A DNA stretch of 64,000 nt from assembly GCA_039819785.1 (NCBI GenBank), contig JBCBRH010000001.1:161508-225507 (forward strand). The letters are read 5' to 3'. Positions within the stretch are counted from its first letter, which is position 1. Every line of letters begins with the position of its first letter. A program made the translations under genes and the position numbers. The notes beneath the pieces were generated by a model, which saw nothing but the letters and a program-made list of their open reading frames with translations, did not search any database and was not told where the DNA came from. The stretch comes from JBCBRD01 sp039819785 (GTDB lineage Bacteria > Pseudomonadota > Alphaproteobacteria > Rhizobiales > Hyphomicrobiaceae). This document shows, piece by piece, positions 19,401-26,640 of the stretch.

Positions 19401-20298
19401 GACCGTGGGACAGGGCAGTTCAAGTGTCATCCTTGGGGATCGTGCGACCGAGGCCGAAGTTTATGCGCGAAGTGCGTCCGGGAAGTTGGCGGACTACCGG
19501 GTCTTGCATTTTGCCACCCACGGCCTGATGGCGGGTGAAATAAAAGGCTTGGTGGAACCTGCGCTGGTGATGACACCGCCTGCCGGCGGAGACGCTGCCA
19601 CCGGGTTTGATGGTCTGTTGACCGCAAGTGAGGTTGCTGGTCTGCGGCTGGATGCGGATTGGGTTGTACTCTCAGCCTGCAACACAGCTGCCGGGGAGGC
19701 AGATGGCGGGGAGGCACTATCGGGGTTGGCTAGGTCATTTTTCTATGCCGGAGCCAGATCGATGCTGGTGTCACATTGGCCGGTGCAATCGGATGCTGCC
19801 GTTGCGTTGACCACGGTGGCGCTGGCCGAGATGCGCCGCGATCCCACGGTTGGTCGTGCGGAAGCCTTGCGCCGGGCGATGGTTCAGTTGGTGGCCAGCG
19901 ATGGGACGGATGTTTCCCATCCGCAGGTCTGGGCGCCGTTCGTGGTTGTTGGTGAGGGTGGTACGTTGCAGGGCGTCGGCTCGTCAGGCCTCGACACGCG
20001 TCCAGCCCGTGTTGTCGTTGGCACAGGTGGGGCCGCGCGTGGTGCGTCCGCTCCCAGTGAAACAGGGGCTCTGGCAAACCCAACGACCACAACCCTCATG
20101 GGGGAGACGCGGCTTGTCCTGCCGATCCGCCGACCGGAGGTGCCGCAAAGCCTGCGAGGGCGCACGGCTATTCAATCGTTGCCACCTGCGCAGTCGCGGG
20201 CCAGACGCGCTCAGCGGCCGTCGTCGCAGCCAGCAGCCGCCCAACAGGCGCCACAGTCTTCGTGGGGTGAAGACTTCTGGTCGAAGAACCTGAATTGA
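16498..20298 (+). CDS. Membrane-anchored TPR-CHAT protein (putative caspase-like protease)
   Basis: A 1266-residue protein with four parts. Residues 8-35 form one transmembrane helix. Residues about 95-540 contain kinesin-light-chain-type tetratricopeptide repeats of roughly 42 residues (for example LGLEHPTVAQIMANLATLYE). Residues about 860-1180 form a CHAT domain, a caspase-like peptidase fold, with the catalytic dyad visible: His1008 in LHFATHGL and Cys1061 in VVLSACNTAAGE. The last 90 residues are a disordered Arg/Ser/Gln/Pro-rich tail ending in WGEDFWSKNLN. The family is known for TPR-sensing followed by protease activation; some members act in defence or cell death. The neighbours give no clue here. 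If the single helix leaves the C terminus in the periplasm, the protease acts there; topology is not certain. Confidence 0.88.
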   Translation: MRRFLLMPKWLQMIAGIAFGLFAFLGYFSLGGGFIWSGAPSSEDRFGDAKTHTVAIETGSTRIGGESASKRDAAPSTFDDVLLAAKRSDPVIDAVSAQKALFSNKLTKLKALYREKNYVKAVPLAEDVLVEAEALYGNHSKEASGSAFNLGTLYNLVGQSDKAIPTLKRALDWEKANGSASNPSYMRVLKELLKGYRLQGPSDGPMRELKAALDEVRQEVPQDRKTATVLLEKLAWAMRRAARFEEAEKTFEMSRGIKTELYGASGAELVSVYNALAGVQRVRGRYGAAEASYLSAIAILRKADDAPSANLAIILDNLAVLYLTMGRVNDAEPVQKEALAIAEDKLGLEHPTVAQIMANLATLYENLNRYEQAESLFLRALNIWEGRIPPNDRRFGITYDNLAGTYREQGKLKLARETFQKALENISSNFPPNHPEVSTALNNMGLAELAVGNVAAGKAFVERSLAITERSLGRSHPAYAVALGNLGDALKAAEDFDGARRAYNEAVGIVEAALGPNHKRTIFPLRELGRLEYSQGNFDLAVGHFRKAAEVEIEIAKRSPGDVGLAHRGVFIWLMKALWQAAQKDQLPATEAVTEAIEVAQWMNLNAAGSAITKMGARLGTSDPELAALVRKRQDLSETWDTLDEEVLAAVSKPKAARDPQREKYLRIKLAALKARFTKIDERITKDFPGYAELVSPRPLTRDEIVRLAKARPNEIQFYFDVSTNWIDQFVVDPTQAKPVRWRRIRLSRKTLRDMVHTLRCGLDGGEWVGDVKPLKCLEATGQMPVDGRLPFKTDTAQELFTFLFGAFKEQIKQREVVIVADDALSALPFHVLLTAAAEDDDLKSAPWFGLQNPISVYPTVAALKTLRRAENASKATKTYFGVGNPLLTGHAGQDRSAWSRTACPVRVSSQSSQLGKRVALAKFDTAPAVRAAGQADGLADGALSFLERVRRLMPLPETADELCAVAETVGQGSSSVILGDRATEAEVYARSASGKLADYRVLHFATHGLMAGEIKGLVEPALVMTPPAGGDAATGFDGLLTASEVAGLRLDADWVVLSACNTAAGEADGGEALSGLARSFFYAGARSMLVSHWPVQSDAAVALTTVALAEMRRDPTVGRAEALRRAMVQLVASDGTDVSHPQVWAPFVVVGEGGTLQGVGSSGLDTRPARVVVGTGGAARGASAPSETGALANPTTTTLMGETRLVLPIRRPEVPQSLRGRTAIQSLPPAQSRARRAQRPSSQPAAAQQAPQSSWGEDFWSKNLN

Positions 20299-20403
20299 TG
20301 GCAAGGGTCTGAACATGCGTGGGGTACCGGGCGAGGGCTCCGATGCCCTACGCGCGATGCCCGATGCCGATGCCAAGCGCTGCTCCGCGGATGCTCGTGC
20401 GCA

Positions 20404-21387
20404 TCATTTCGATGGCTGGCTGGTCCCCAAAAACGTTGCAGCAGCTTCGGCGGGGCTTTGTTTTCCACTGAGCACCTCGTCGGCCAGTGCGTCCAGGCCG
20501 GTCGCGGCACCATGCTTGATACGGTCCGCCACAAGGTCAGCCGCAGCCCTTGCGATCAGATAGCGGGCACGGCGGTGACGGCGGGCGACCGGACCGGCCA
20601 TGTGTGCCGTTTCGCCTTGCTTCGAGATCTCGGCCCACAGGCTTTTGACGCCCTGGCCGGTGGTTGCGACGGTTTTGATAACAGGGACCGGTGTGCTGCC
20701 GTGGGACCGGATCGAAAGGGCCGCCAGCAATTGCTGGTGGGTATTTTCAGCACCGTCCCGGTCGGCCTTGTTGACCACCATGATGTCAGCGATTTCGAGC
20801 AGGCCAGCTTTCATGGCCTGGATGCCGTCGCCCAGGCCCGGAGCCGAAATCACGACGCGAACATCAGCCACTTCGGCGACGTCGATTTCCGTTTGACCGG
20901 TGCCAACGGTTTCCAGGATGATTACATCAAACTTGGCGGCATCGAACGCATCGATGATGCGCACGGCGGCCGGGGACAGTCCGCCCAGCGCACCGCCACT
21001 GGCCAAAGACCTGACGAACACGCCGTCATCGTCGAGGGCCGAGGTCATGCGGATGCGGTCGCCCAGGATTGCGCCACCTGAAACCGGGCTGGAGGGGTCG
21101 ACGGCGATGACGGCAACGGTGACCCCCTTTTCCCGCAGGTGCGCGATCATTGTGTTGACCAGTGTGGATTTGCCAGCACCTGGCGGGCCGGTGAAGCCAA
21201 CGACCAGGGCGTTCCCCAACTCTGGCTGCAGGGCCTGTAGAAGGCCAGGCGCGTCGGAGCTGAAAGCTTCCAGCGTGGTCACGGCCTTTGCGATGGCGCG
21301 GCGGTCTCCAGCGGCGAGGCCTGATATCAAGGCCGCGACCGGGTTGTCATCATTCAGGACTGATTGATCTTGAGAGGTATCTGACAT
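20404..21387 (-). CDS. meaB: Methylmalonyl-CoA mutase-associated GTPase MeaB
   Basis: MeaB is a G3E GTPase that protects and reloads adenosylcobalamin-dependent methylmalonyl-CoA mutase. The Walker A loop GPPGAGKST is at residues 67-75 of the 327-residue product, switch residues lie in VIAVDPSSPVSGGAILGDR, the ETVGTGQTE segment follows, and the base-recognition motif is NKAD. The ATG at 21387 (MSDTSQ) is used rather than an upstream frame to 21435. The mutase genes are not in the window. Being separated from the mutase is common. Its presence suggests propionate or ethylmalonyl-CoA type metabolism elsewhere in the genome, which would suit a PHA-forming cell. Confidence 0.93.
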   Translation of the reverse strand: MSDTSQDQSVLNDDNPVAALISGLAAGDRRAIAKAVTTLEAFSSDAPGLLQALQPELGNALVVGFTGPPGAGKSTLVNTMIAHLREKGVTVAVIAVDPSSPVSGGAILGDRIRMTSALDDDGVFVRSLASGGALGGLSPAAVRIIDAFDAAKFDVIILETVGTGQTEIDVAEVADVRVVISAPGLGDGIQAMKAGLLEIADIMVVNKADRDGAENTHQQLLAALSIRSHGSTPVPVIKTVATTGQGVKSLWAEISKQGETAHMAGPVARRHRRARYLIARAAADLVADRIKHGAATGLDALADEVLSGKQSPAEAAATFLGTSQPSK

Positions 21388-21508
21388 CGCGCCCCGATAC
21401 GTTGAAATAGGCCGGTCTGGCAAGGGGCAGCCCAAGAGTGGCGCCTCTTACGCACAGAGCAGGGCTGGCGTGGAAACGAAAAGCTGGAAGACGGAACTTG
21501 GTCAGTAG

Positions 21509-22525
21509 CTAGAACCAGAGCCCGGGGAAGCGATAGCGCGGGCGCATCTCGATCGGGCCCATCCCAATCATCGACACCATGGGTTCTTCGATCATGGCGA
21601 TGCGCGGCATGGACCTGACGGGATCAAGTGCCAGCAATCTCTTGATACGCTCGTCGGTCGGTGGGTGTGTGCGCAGGATGGAGGGCACCGGGACGCGGCG
21701 GGACGGCACGGGCATCATCATGTCTTCCCAGAAGCGGCCTTGATGGTTTTCCAACCGCTGGAGGGCTGATGCCAGTCCGGAGGGATCGCCCGTCAGCATG
21801 GCTGCTTCGAGATCGGCGTCGAACTCGCGGGCGCGTGAGAGCCCCAGCTGCAAGAGGCTGGTGAGTGTTGGGGCGAAATACAGGATGATGATCGCCAGCC
21901 AGGACATAGGCGGAGCGCCGCTGGCCATGCCGAAGATGTTGAGTGCAGCTAGGAATAGCGCAGCATATGACAACGACTGCACGAACCGGCTCATGACGTC
22001 GGCAAGGCCCATCAGCCAGACATCGTTGTTTTTGATATGGCTCATTTCATGGGCAATGACGCCGGTGATCTCGCGCATGGTCAGCTGCCGCAACAACCCT
22101 TCGCTGATGCCGATCACGGCATGGTCGGGCGTCCCGGTCGCAAATGCGTTCAAGGTGGCGCTCGGGATCACATAAAGGGTTGGAGGGTTTTCCAACTGCG
22201 CGCGTTGCGCCAGTTGTTCGTTGAGTTTTGACAACGGGCTTGTGCTGTTGTCGACACGTTTTGCGCGATAGAGCTTCATAACCGTTTCAGGCGGAACCCG
22301 CGGTGCCAGCAAAACCAGGAACGCGACGGCCAGACAAGCGAACAGGATGCCCGTGAGCCCGGAGAGCAGGTAGGCTGCAACCACGAGGATGGCTGCGATT
22401 CCGCCGATGAGGAGCACAGAGTGCGTGAGATTCCGCTGCCGGTGCTCTTTCTGGGCCTCGGCGTCGAGGAAGGGGTTTAAGTGCGTTTCAGCGGCGGTGG
22501 ACACCACGTCTCCTCCAACAGTCAT
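21509..22525 (-). CDS. M48 family metalloprotease (HtpX-like), membrane-bound
   Basis: A zinc protease of the peptidase M48 family, which includes HtpX, that degrades misfolded inner-membrane proteins. The zinc motif is HEMSH in ITGVIAHEMSHIKNND. Two hydrophobic helices lie near residues 40-80 and two more after the zinc motif (near 175-225), giving the four-helix layout of HtpX. A downstream EFDAD motif supplies the third zinc ligand. I chose the ATG at 22525 over a TTG at 22552, giving 338 residues, longer than classical HtpX of about 290. The C-terminal segment with THPPTDERIKRLLALD is typical of the family. Confidence 0.87.
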   Translation of the reverse strand: MTVGGDVVSTAAETHLNPFLDAEAQKEHRQRNLTHSVLLIGGIAAILVVAAYLLSGLTGILFACLAVAFLVLLAPRVPPETVMKLYRAKRVDNSTSPLSKLNEQLAQRAQLENPPTLYVIPSATLNAFATGTPDHAVIGISEGLLRQLTMREITGVIAHEMSHIKNNDVWLMGLADVMSRFVQSLSYAALFLAALNIFGMASGAPPMSWLAIIILYFAPTLTSLLQLGLSRAREFDADLEAAMLTGDPSGLASALQRLENHQGRFWEDMMMPVPSRRVPVPSILRTHPPTDERIKRLLALDPVRSMPRIAMIEEPMVSMIGMGPIEMRPRYRFPGLWF

Positions 22526-22623
22526 CGTCCAATCTGGCTTGCCGTGCCCCAAAATTGCGGCGGGTTTGCGCCGCTTTTATTGTGGTTGGTTATTCAGTGC
22601 GGTTGGGCGTCGTTACGCACCGG

Positions 22624-23298
22624 TTAGAACTTTTCCGAAATGGCGGTATCGGCCACTTTTGTTCGTGCCTCATCTCCGGCCTGCGCAGCCAATTCTGAGA
22701 TAGTCTGCAAAGCAGGTACAACGTCGCCTGCATCCTGGACGACCTGGTAGCCGACGTCCAGGTTGGCGCGGATGAATGCCTGGGCGCGCATATGGTCGAG
22801 TAGCGACAGGAACGGATCCCAGAAACCCTTGATATTGACAATGACAATGGGCTTGCCGTGTTGCCCCAGCTGGGCCCACGTCAGTTGTTCGACGAGTTCT
22901 TCCAGGGTCCCAATTCCGCCTGGAAGCGCGACGAAGGCATCCGAGCGTTCGAACATCAACATCTTGCGTTCATGCATGTCCTTGGTGACGACGACCTGAT
23001 CGGCATCTTTGAGCATCTTTTCGTGCTCGGTCAGGAATTGGGGGATGATGCCTGTGACGGGTCCGCCATTGCGCATGGTTGCGCGGGCGACCTCCCCCAT
23101 CAGTCCAAGGCTTCCCCCACCGTAGACGAGGCCCATGCCAGCTTTTGCCAAGTCTGTGCCCAGCGTGATGGCTGCGGCTTTGTACGCTGGGTCGGTCCCA
23201 TGCCCGCTGCCGCAGTAAACGCAGACGGTTTTAATGGTGCGCGGCACGGGTACGTTTTGCTGAAGGGGGTGTAGTTCGATTGTTTTCGATTGCGTCAT
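22624..23298 (-). CDS. LOG family protein (TIGR00730), putative nucleoside-monophosphate phosphoribohydrolase
   Basis: LOG proteins cleave cytokinin riboside monophosphates or AMP-like nucleotides to a base and ribose 5-phosphate in the cytosol. The lysine-decarboxylase-like Rossmann fold shows VYGGGSLGLMGEVA and the catalytic motif PGGIGTLEE, preceded by ERKMLMFERSDA. The start is the ATG at 23298; a longer frame to 23787 is ignored because it has no family match and overlaps the next gene. The product has 224 residues. It is divergent from the LysM gene with about 356 bp between. Confidence 0.9.
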   Translation of the reverse strand: MTQSKTIELHPLQQNVPVPRTIKTVCVYCGSGHGTDPAYKAAAITLGTDLAKAGMGLVYGGGSLGLMGEVARATMRNGGPVTGIIPQFLTEHEKMLKDADQVVVTKDMHERKMLMFERSDAFVALPGGIGTLEELVEQLTWAQLGQHGKPIVIVNIKGFWDPFLSLLDHMRAQAFIRANLDVGYQVVQDAGDVVPALQTISELAAQAGDEARTKVADTAISEKF

Positions 23299-23654
23299 GA
23301 TACTTGGAAATCCTTGGGTCTTAGGAACAGGACGATGCCGCCTTGCCGGACCATTCTTAGCGTCTTGTGGATGCCTCCTTCGGTGAAGGCACTCAATGGT
23401 GAAGCAGTATATCGCGCTAAAGCGTTTGGAATGGGGTTCTGTCTGCACCAGCTTCAACACCGGTTTTATGACAGCGTCTTTTCGGCGGGTTGCAAATGTG
23501 TTTCCTTCAGCGTCTTCGACTTTTACCGTTGTAAGGTTATCGAGCAGGCTCTGCGGGCGTTTTGTGGTTTCGTTCCAAGGTGCTATCAGGGTTGGTGGTT
23601 GTTGTTTGGTAAGCCCGTGCCCATGGGCTGGCGGGCGTGTTTGGAGAGTTGGCG
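23299..23654. other. Divergent intergenic region between the LOG and LysM genes
   Basis: No gene is supported in these 356 bases. Frames run through it on both strands, but none has a family match or a good start. Promoters for both flanking genes should be here. Confidence 0.5.
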
Positions 23655-26330
23655 TTGAACCAGCACCTTTTGGGAACAGGCGTCGGGCTGGCCGGGTGCG
23701 CGTGCATACTCTACGGGCTGGCGACAGCCTCTCTGCCTCAGCGGGTTTCAAATGATGCTGGAGCCTATGCAACCACGGCGGGCACACAGAGATCTGATGG
23801 CGCTACCGCATTTGCCTATCGCGGGCAGATTGCTGACGATCGGTCTGGCCATGTTAACCGAAATTCGTTTCCCGTCGGCGGAGCCGATGCGTCCTTGCCA
23901 GTCACATATGGTAGGCAGCGCGGTCCAAATCAACGCACGGCTAATGTTGCCGGGTGGTTCAGCCGTGCGAATGCGCAGGGCCGACGTGGTGTTGGAGAAA
24001 CGGTTCGCCTGGACCGGATTGTCATCCGGCCGGGTCAAAGCATGGCCTTTACCGGACGCGGGCCATCGGGTGAGGTCATTACGTTAAAATCTGGCTCAAG
24101 GGTTTTGGGGCGGGCAACCGCCGCGGCCAATGGGGTTTGGCGGGTCGACGTCCCTGAGGTGTTTGGACCTGGCGACTATGAAGTGACAGCCGTTTCCGAG
24201 GGGCGCGCTACAGACGTCGCAAAAGTGAGCCCCGATGTCCGAATTTCAATTCCTCGCGCTTTTCAATCAGGGGATCGATCCATCGTGGCCTACGAGCGCG
24301 ATGTCGGCGTTCCGACGCGGCGGCCTGAGGTGGATAATCGCGATGCTGATCGGCGGCGCGCAGAAGAAATCGCACAGGCTGGCAATCAGGAATTTGATCG
24401 CTGGCAAGAGCGGCAGACCGTGGAAAGACAAACGGACCGACCCGCAGCTCCTTTGGTGCCAGCGGTGCGTCCACTGCCACTAGAACGCAGACCCGAAGTG
24501 TCCGAGGACCAGGGGCTGTTGGGATGGCTGGAGCGGGCTGCACGCGGATATCAGGAGCAGGTTGTGGAAAAGCTTGCCACGCCTGAAGTCAGCGAAACAG
24601 GCAAGGAACGTCCGGCAGAGGAAATGGCGTCGAAACAACCTGATCCCTTGGCGCGGGAAACGGAACCATCGAAAGCAGACCAATCGCCAACGGTCGATTA
24701 TGACGATGGCGCGAAAGACACCGATGCAGTGATTGCGGAAGCCCGGCGCGAGCGGGAGCGCAGCGCTCAGGCGCTGGCGAGACTTCGCGAGACGCTGGAG
24801 CGCGAGGCGCTGGAACGTGAAGCGGCAGAACGCGCTGAACGCGAGAGACTGGCGCGCCTGGAGGCTGAGGCCCAGGCTCGGGAAGCTGCGCGTTTGGCTG
24901 AGATTGAGCGGCGGTCGCGTGAAGCCGCCCTTTTAGAGCAAGAGATCCGTGCCCGTCAGGCACGAGACGCACGTGAGCGCGCGGATGCGTTAAGGGCTGC
25001 ACAACGGCAGGCCGCTCAGGCACAGAGGGATGACAGTTCCGATGAGGTCGATGGCGCTGATACTGTCGTCCAGCGGCGCACCGGACCCGGTCAGACTGCG
25101 GACGCTGATGATGCCCGGGAAGCTGAGCGCCGGCAGCGACGCGCCGATGCTGAACGCCTTCGCCAGATCTTGGAGCAACGCAGGTTGGTTCAAGAGGCTG
25201 CGGAGCGCGAGGCGCGGGAGGCTGCCGAGCGGATGCAACGTGAACGTCTTCGCCGGGTCGAGGAGCGGGCTAACGAGATTGCGCAATTGTATGATGTCGT
25301 GCGTGCGGAAGCCCAGCGCCGTGCGGAGGCCGACGCCCGGGCCCAGGAAGCGGCTGAGCAGGCACAGATATTGGCGCAGGAGCGGGCAGAGGCGGACCGC
25401 CTGGCTGCCGAGCAGGCGGAGGCGCAGCGGCTGGCCGATGAGCGGGCGCGCGTTGAACGGCAACGGGCCCAAGATGCTGCACGGCAGGCGGCTGAACGCC
25501 TTGCGTTAGAGCAAGCAGAAACCGAGCGTCTGAGGGCGGAACGCCTGCAGGCCGAGCGTGAGGCTGCAGCGCGCGCAGCAGCCGAAAAGCTGGCTGCTGA
25601 CAGGTTGGCTGCTGACCGGGCGCGGGTGGAACGCCAGGAGGCGCAACGTCGCGAGGCTGAACGTCTTGAGGCCGCCCGTCTCGAAGTTGAACGACTGGCA
25701 AAGGCGCAGGCGGAGGCCGAAGCGGCGGCCCGTGCAAGGGAACTCGCCGCGCGTCGTGCCGAGCAGCGGGCAGCGGAGCAAAGGGCTGAGGAACTTAGGC
25801 TCTTGGAGTTGACGGAGCAGCGCGCGCGCAATCAGCGTCTCGCGCGTGTCCTTGAGCGTTCAAACACCGTTGCGGAGCTTTCGGATCGTGCAAGAGCTGA
25901 TCGCGATTTGGCAGAACGTGCGCTGCGGGAGGCGGCTGCTGGAGAAGCAATAACGCAGCGTAGCGCTGATGAAGTGATCACTCTGCCGGAGCGGAACACC
26001 ACGATTTCGACCGTGGATGATCGGGAGGGCCGTTTTGCTGAGCCGCAGCGCACCTCGGTGAAGCGGCGTGGATCTGTGGCGTCATGGCGGTCTGACCCAA
26101 ACCGGAAGTGCCGTGACGAAGCGGGTGTTGAATTAATCAGCCTGCCCGGCGTTTACACCGTCGCCTTCGGTGATACGCTTTGGGACATTTCTGAGCGGCA
26201 CTATGGTGCAGGTCATCGCTATTGGCGGATTTATCGGAAAAACCGGCGGAAGATACGCAACCCGCATTGGATTTACCCCTGCCAACGGTTTGTGTTGCCG
26301 AGGGACACCGAAAACAGCCGGCACTTCTGA
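23655..26330 (+). CDS. LysM protein with Ig-like domain and long Arg/Ala/Glu coiled coil
   Basis: The product is about 890 residues. A hydrophobic N terminus (with LAGC near its end) suggests membrane anchoring or export. Residues about 120-205 resemble an Ig-like beta-sandwich with IVIRPGQSMAFTGRGPSGE. Residues about 360-770 are a very long charged coiled coil rich in Arg, Ala and Glu. The C terminus (about 835-890) is a LysM domain, YTVAFGDTLWDISERHYG, which binds peptidoglycan. A start codon is uncertain: GTG at 23637 or TTG at 23655; no strong ribosome-binding site picks one. LysM-Ig proteins beside a LOG gene and an ATM1-like exporter are a familiar arrangement in alphaproteobacteria. 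The coiled coil could span the periplasm to link membrane and wall. Function is unknown. Confidence 0.78.
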   Translation: MNQHLLGTGVGLAGCACILYGLATASLPQRVSNDAGAYATTAGTQRSDGATAFAYRGQIADDRSGHVNRNSFPVGGADASLPVTYGRQRGPNQRTANVAGWFSRANAQGRRGVGETVRLDRIVIRPGQSMAFTGRGPSGEVITLKSGSRVLGRATAAANGVWRVDVPEVFGPGDYEVTAVSEGRATDVAKVSPDVRISIPRAFQSGDRSIVAYERDVGVPTRRPEVDNRDADRRRAEEIAQAGNQEFDRWQERQTVERQTDRPAAPLVPAVRPLPLERRPEVSEDQGLLGWLERAARGYQEQVVEKLATPEVSETGKERPAEEMASKQPDPLARETEPSKADQSPTVDYDDGAKDTDAVIAEARRERERSAQALARLRETLEREALEREAAERAERERLARLEAEAQAREAARLAEIERRSREAALLEQEIRARQARDARERADALRAAQRQAAQAQRDDSSDEVDGADTVVQRRTGPGQTADADDAREAERRQRRADAERLRQILEQRRLVQEAAEREAREAAERMQRERLRRVEERANEIAQLYDVVRAEAQRRAEADARAQEAAEQAQILAQERAEADRLAAEQAEAQRLADERARVERQRAQDAARQAAERLALEQAETERLRAERLQAEREAAARAAAEKLAADRLAADRARVERQEAQRREAERLEAARLEVERLAKAQAEAEAAARARELAARRAEQRAAEQRAEELRLLELTEQRARNQRLARVLERSNTVAELSDRARADRDLAERALREAAAGEAITQRSADEVITLPERNTTISTVDDREGRFAEPQRTSVKRRGSVASWRSDPNRKCRDEAGVELISLPGVYTVAFGDTLWDISERHYGAGHRYWRIYRKNRRKIRNPHWIYPCQRFVLPRDTENSRHF

Positions 26331-26640
26331 TAGTCGCCGGACTCTCGACATCCAGGGCCTTGCGAACGCCTGCCGTTTGTCTTTGGTCCTAAGGTCTGGA
26401 CCGGCTGAGATCGGATCGAGGTGACGGCAACGTAAACCTCTGCGATGATACGCCTCTGATTTCAAGGCGGCACCTCCAGCGCCGGGACGAGAGGTAAGGC
26501 AGTGAGCTGGCAGCGTCCGTGGCCGCTTAGGGGTTTTAAGAAGTCCGTTATTGCTTCGGGGAAGCGAAAAGTCCCTTACGGTCTAAAGCAGTTGCGCAGT
26601 GTCATGATGCCATCGCGCGCTCAACAAAAGTGAAGGTTTT
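26331..26640. other. Interval between LysM gene and exporter gene
   Basis: These 310 bases contain no supported gene. A short hairpin GCTTC-GGG-GAAGC is visible near 26554 without a T-run. The ABC exporter has its own GAAGG ribosome-binding site just before 26641. Confidence 0.4.

Noticed and set aside
23299..23787. 163-residue N-terminal extension of the LOG gene
   Set aside because: It runs into the LysM gene on the other strand and lacks homology; the LOG family starts at 23298.
24730..25960. Dense repetitive DNA suggesting a tandem repeat array
   Set aside because: It is coding sequence for a charged coiled coil; the similarity comes from codon composition and there is no fixed repeat unit.
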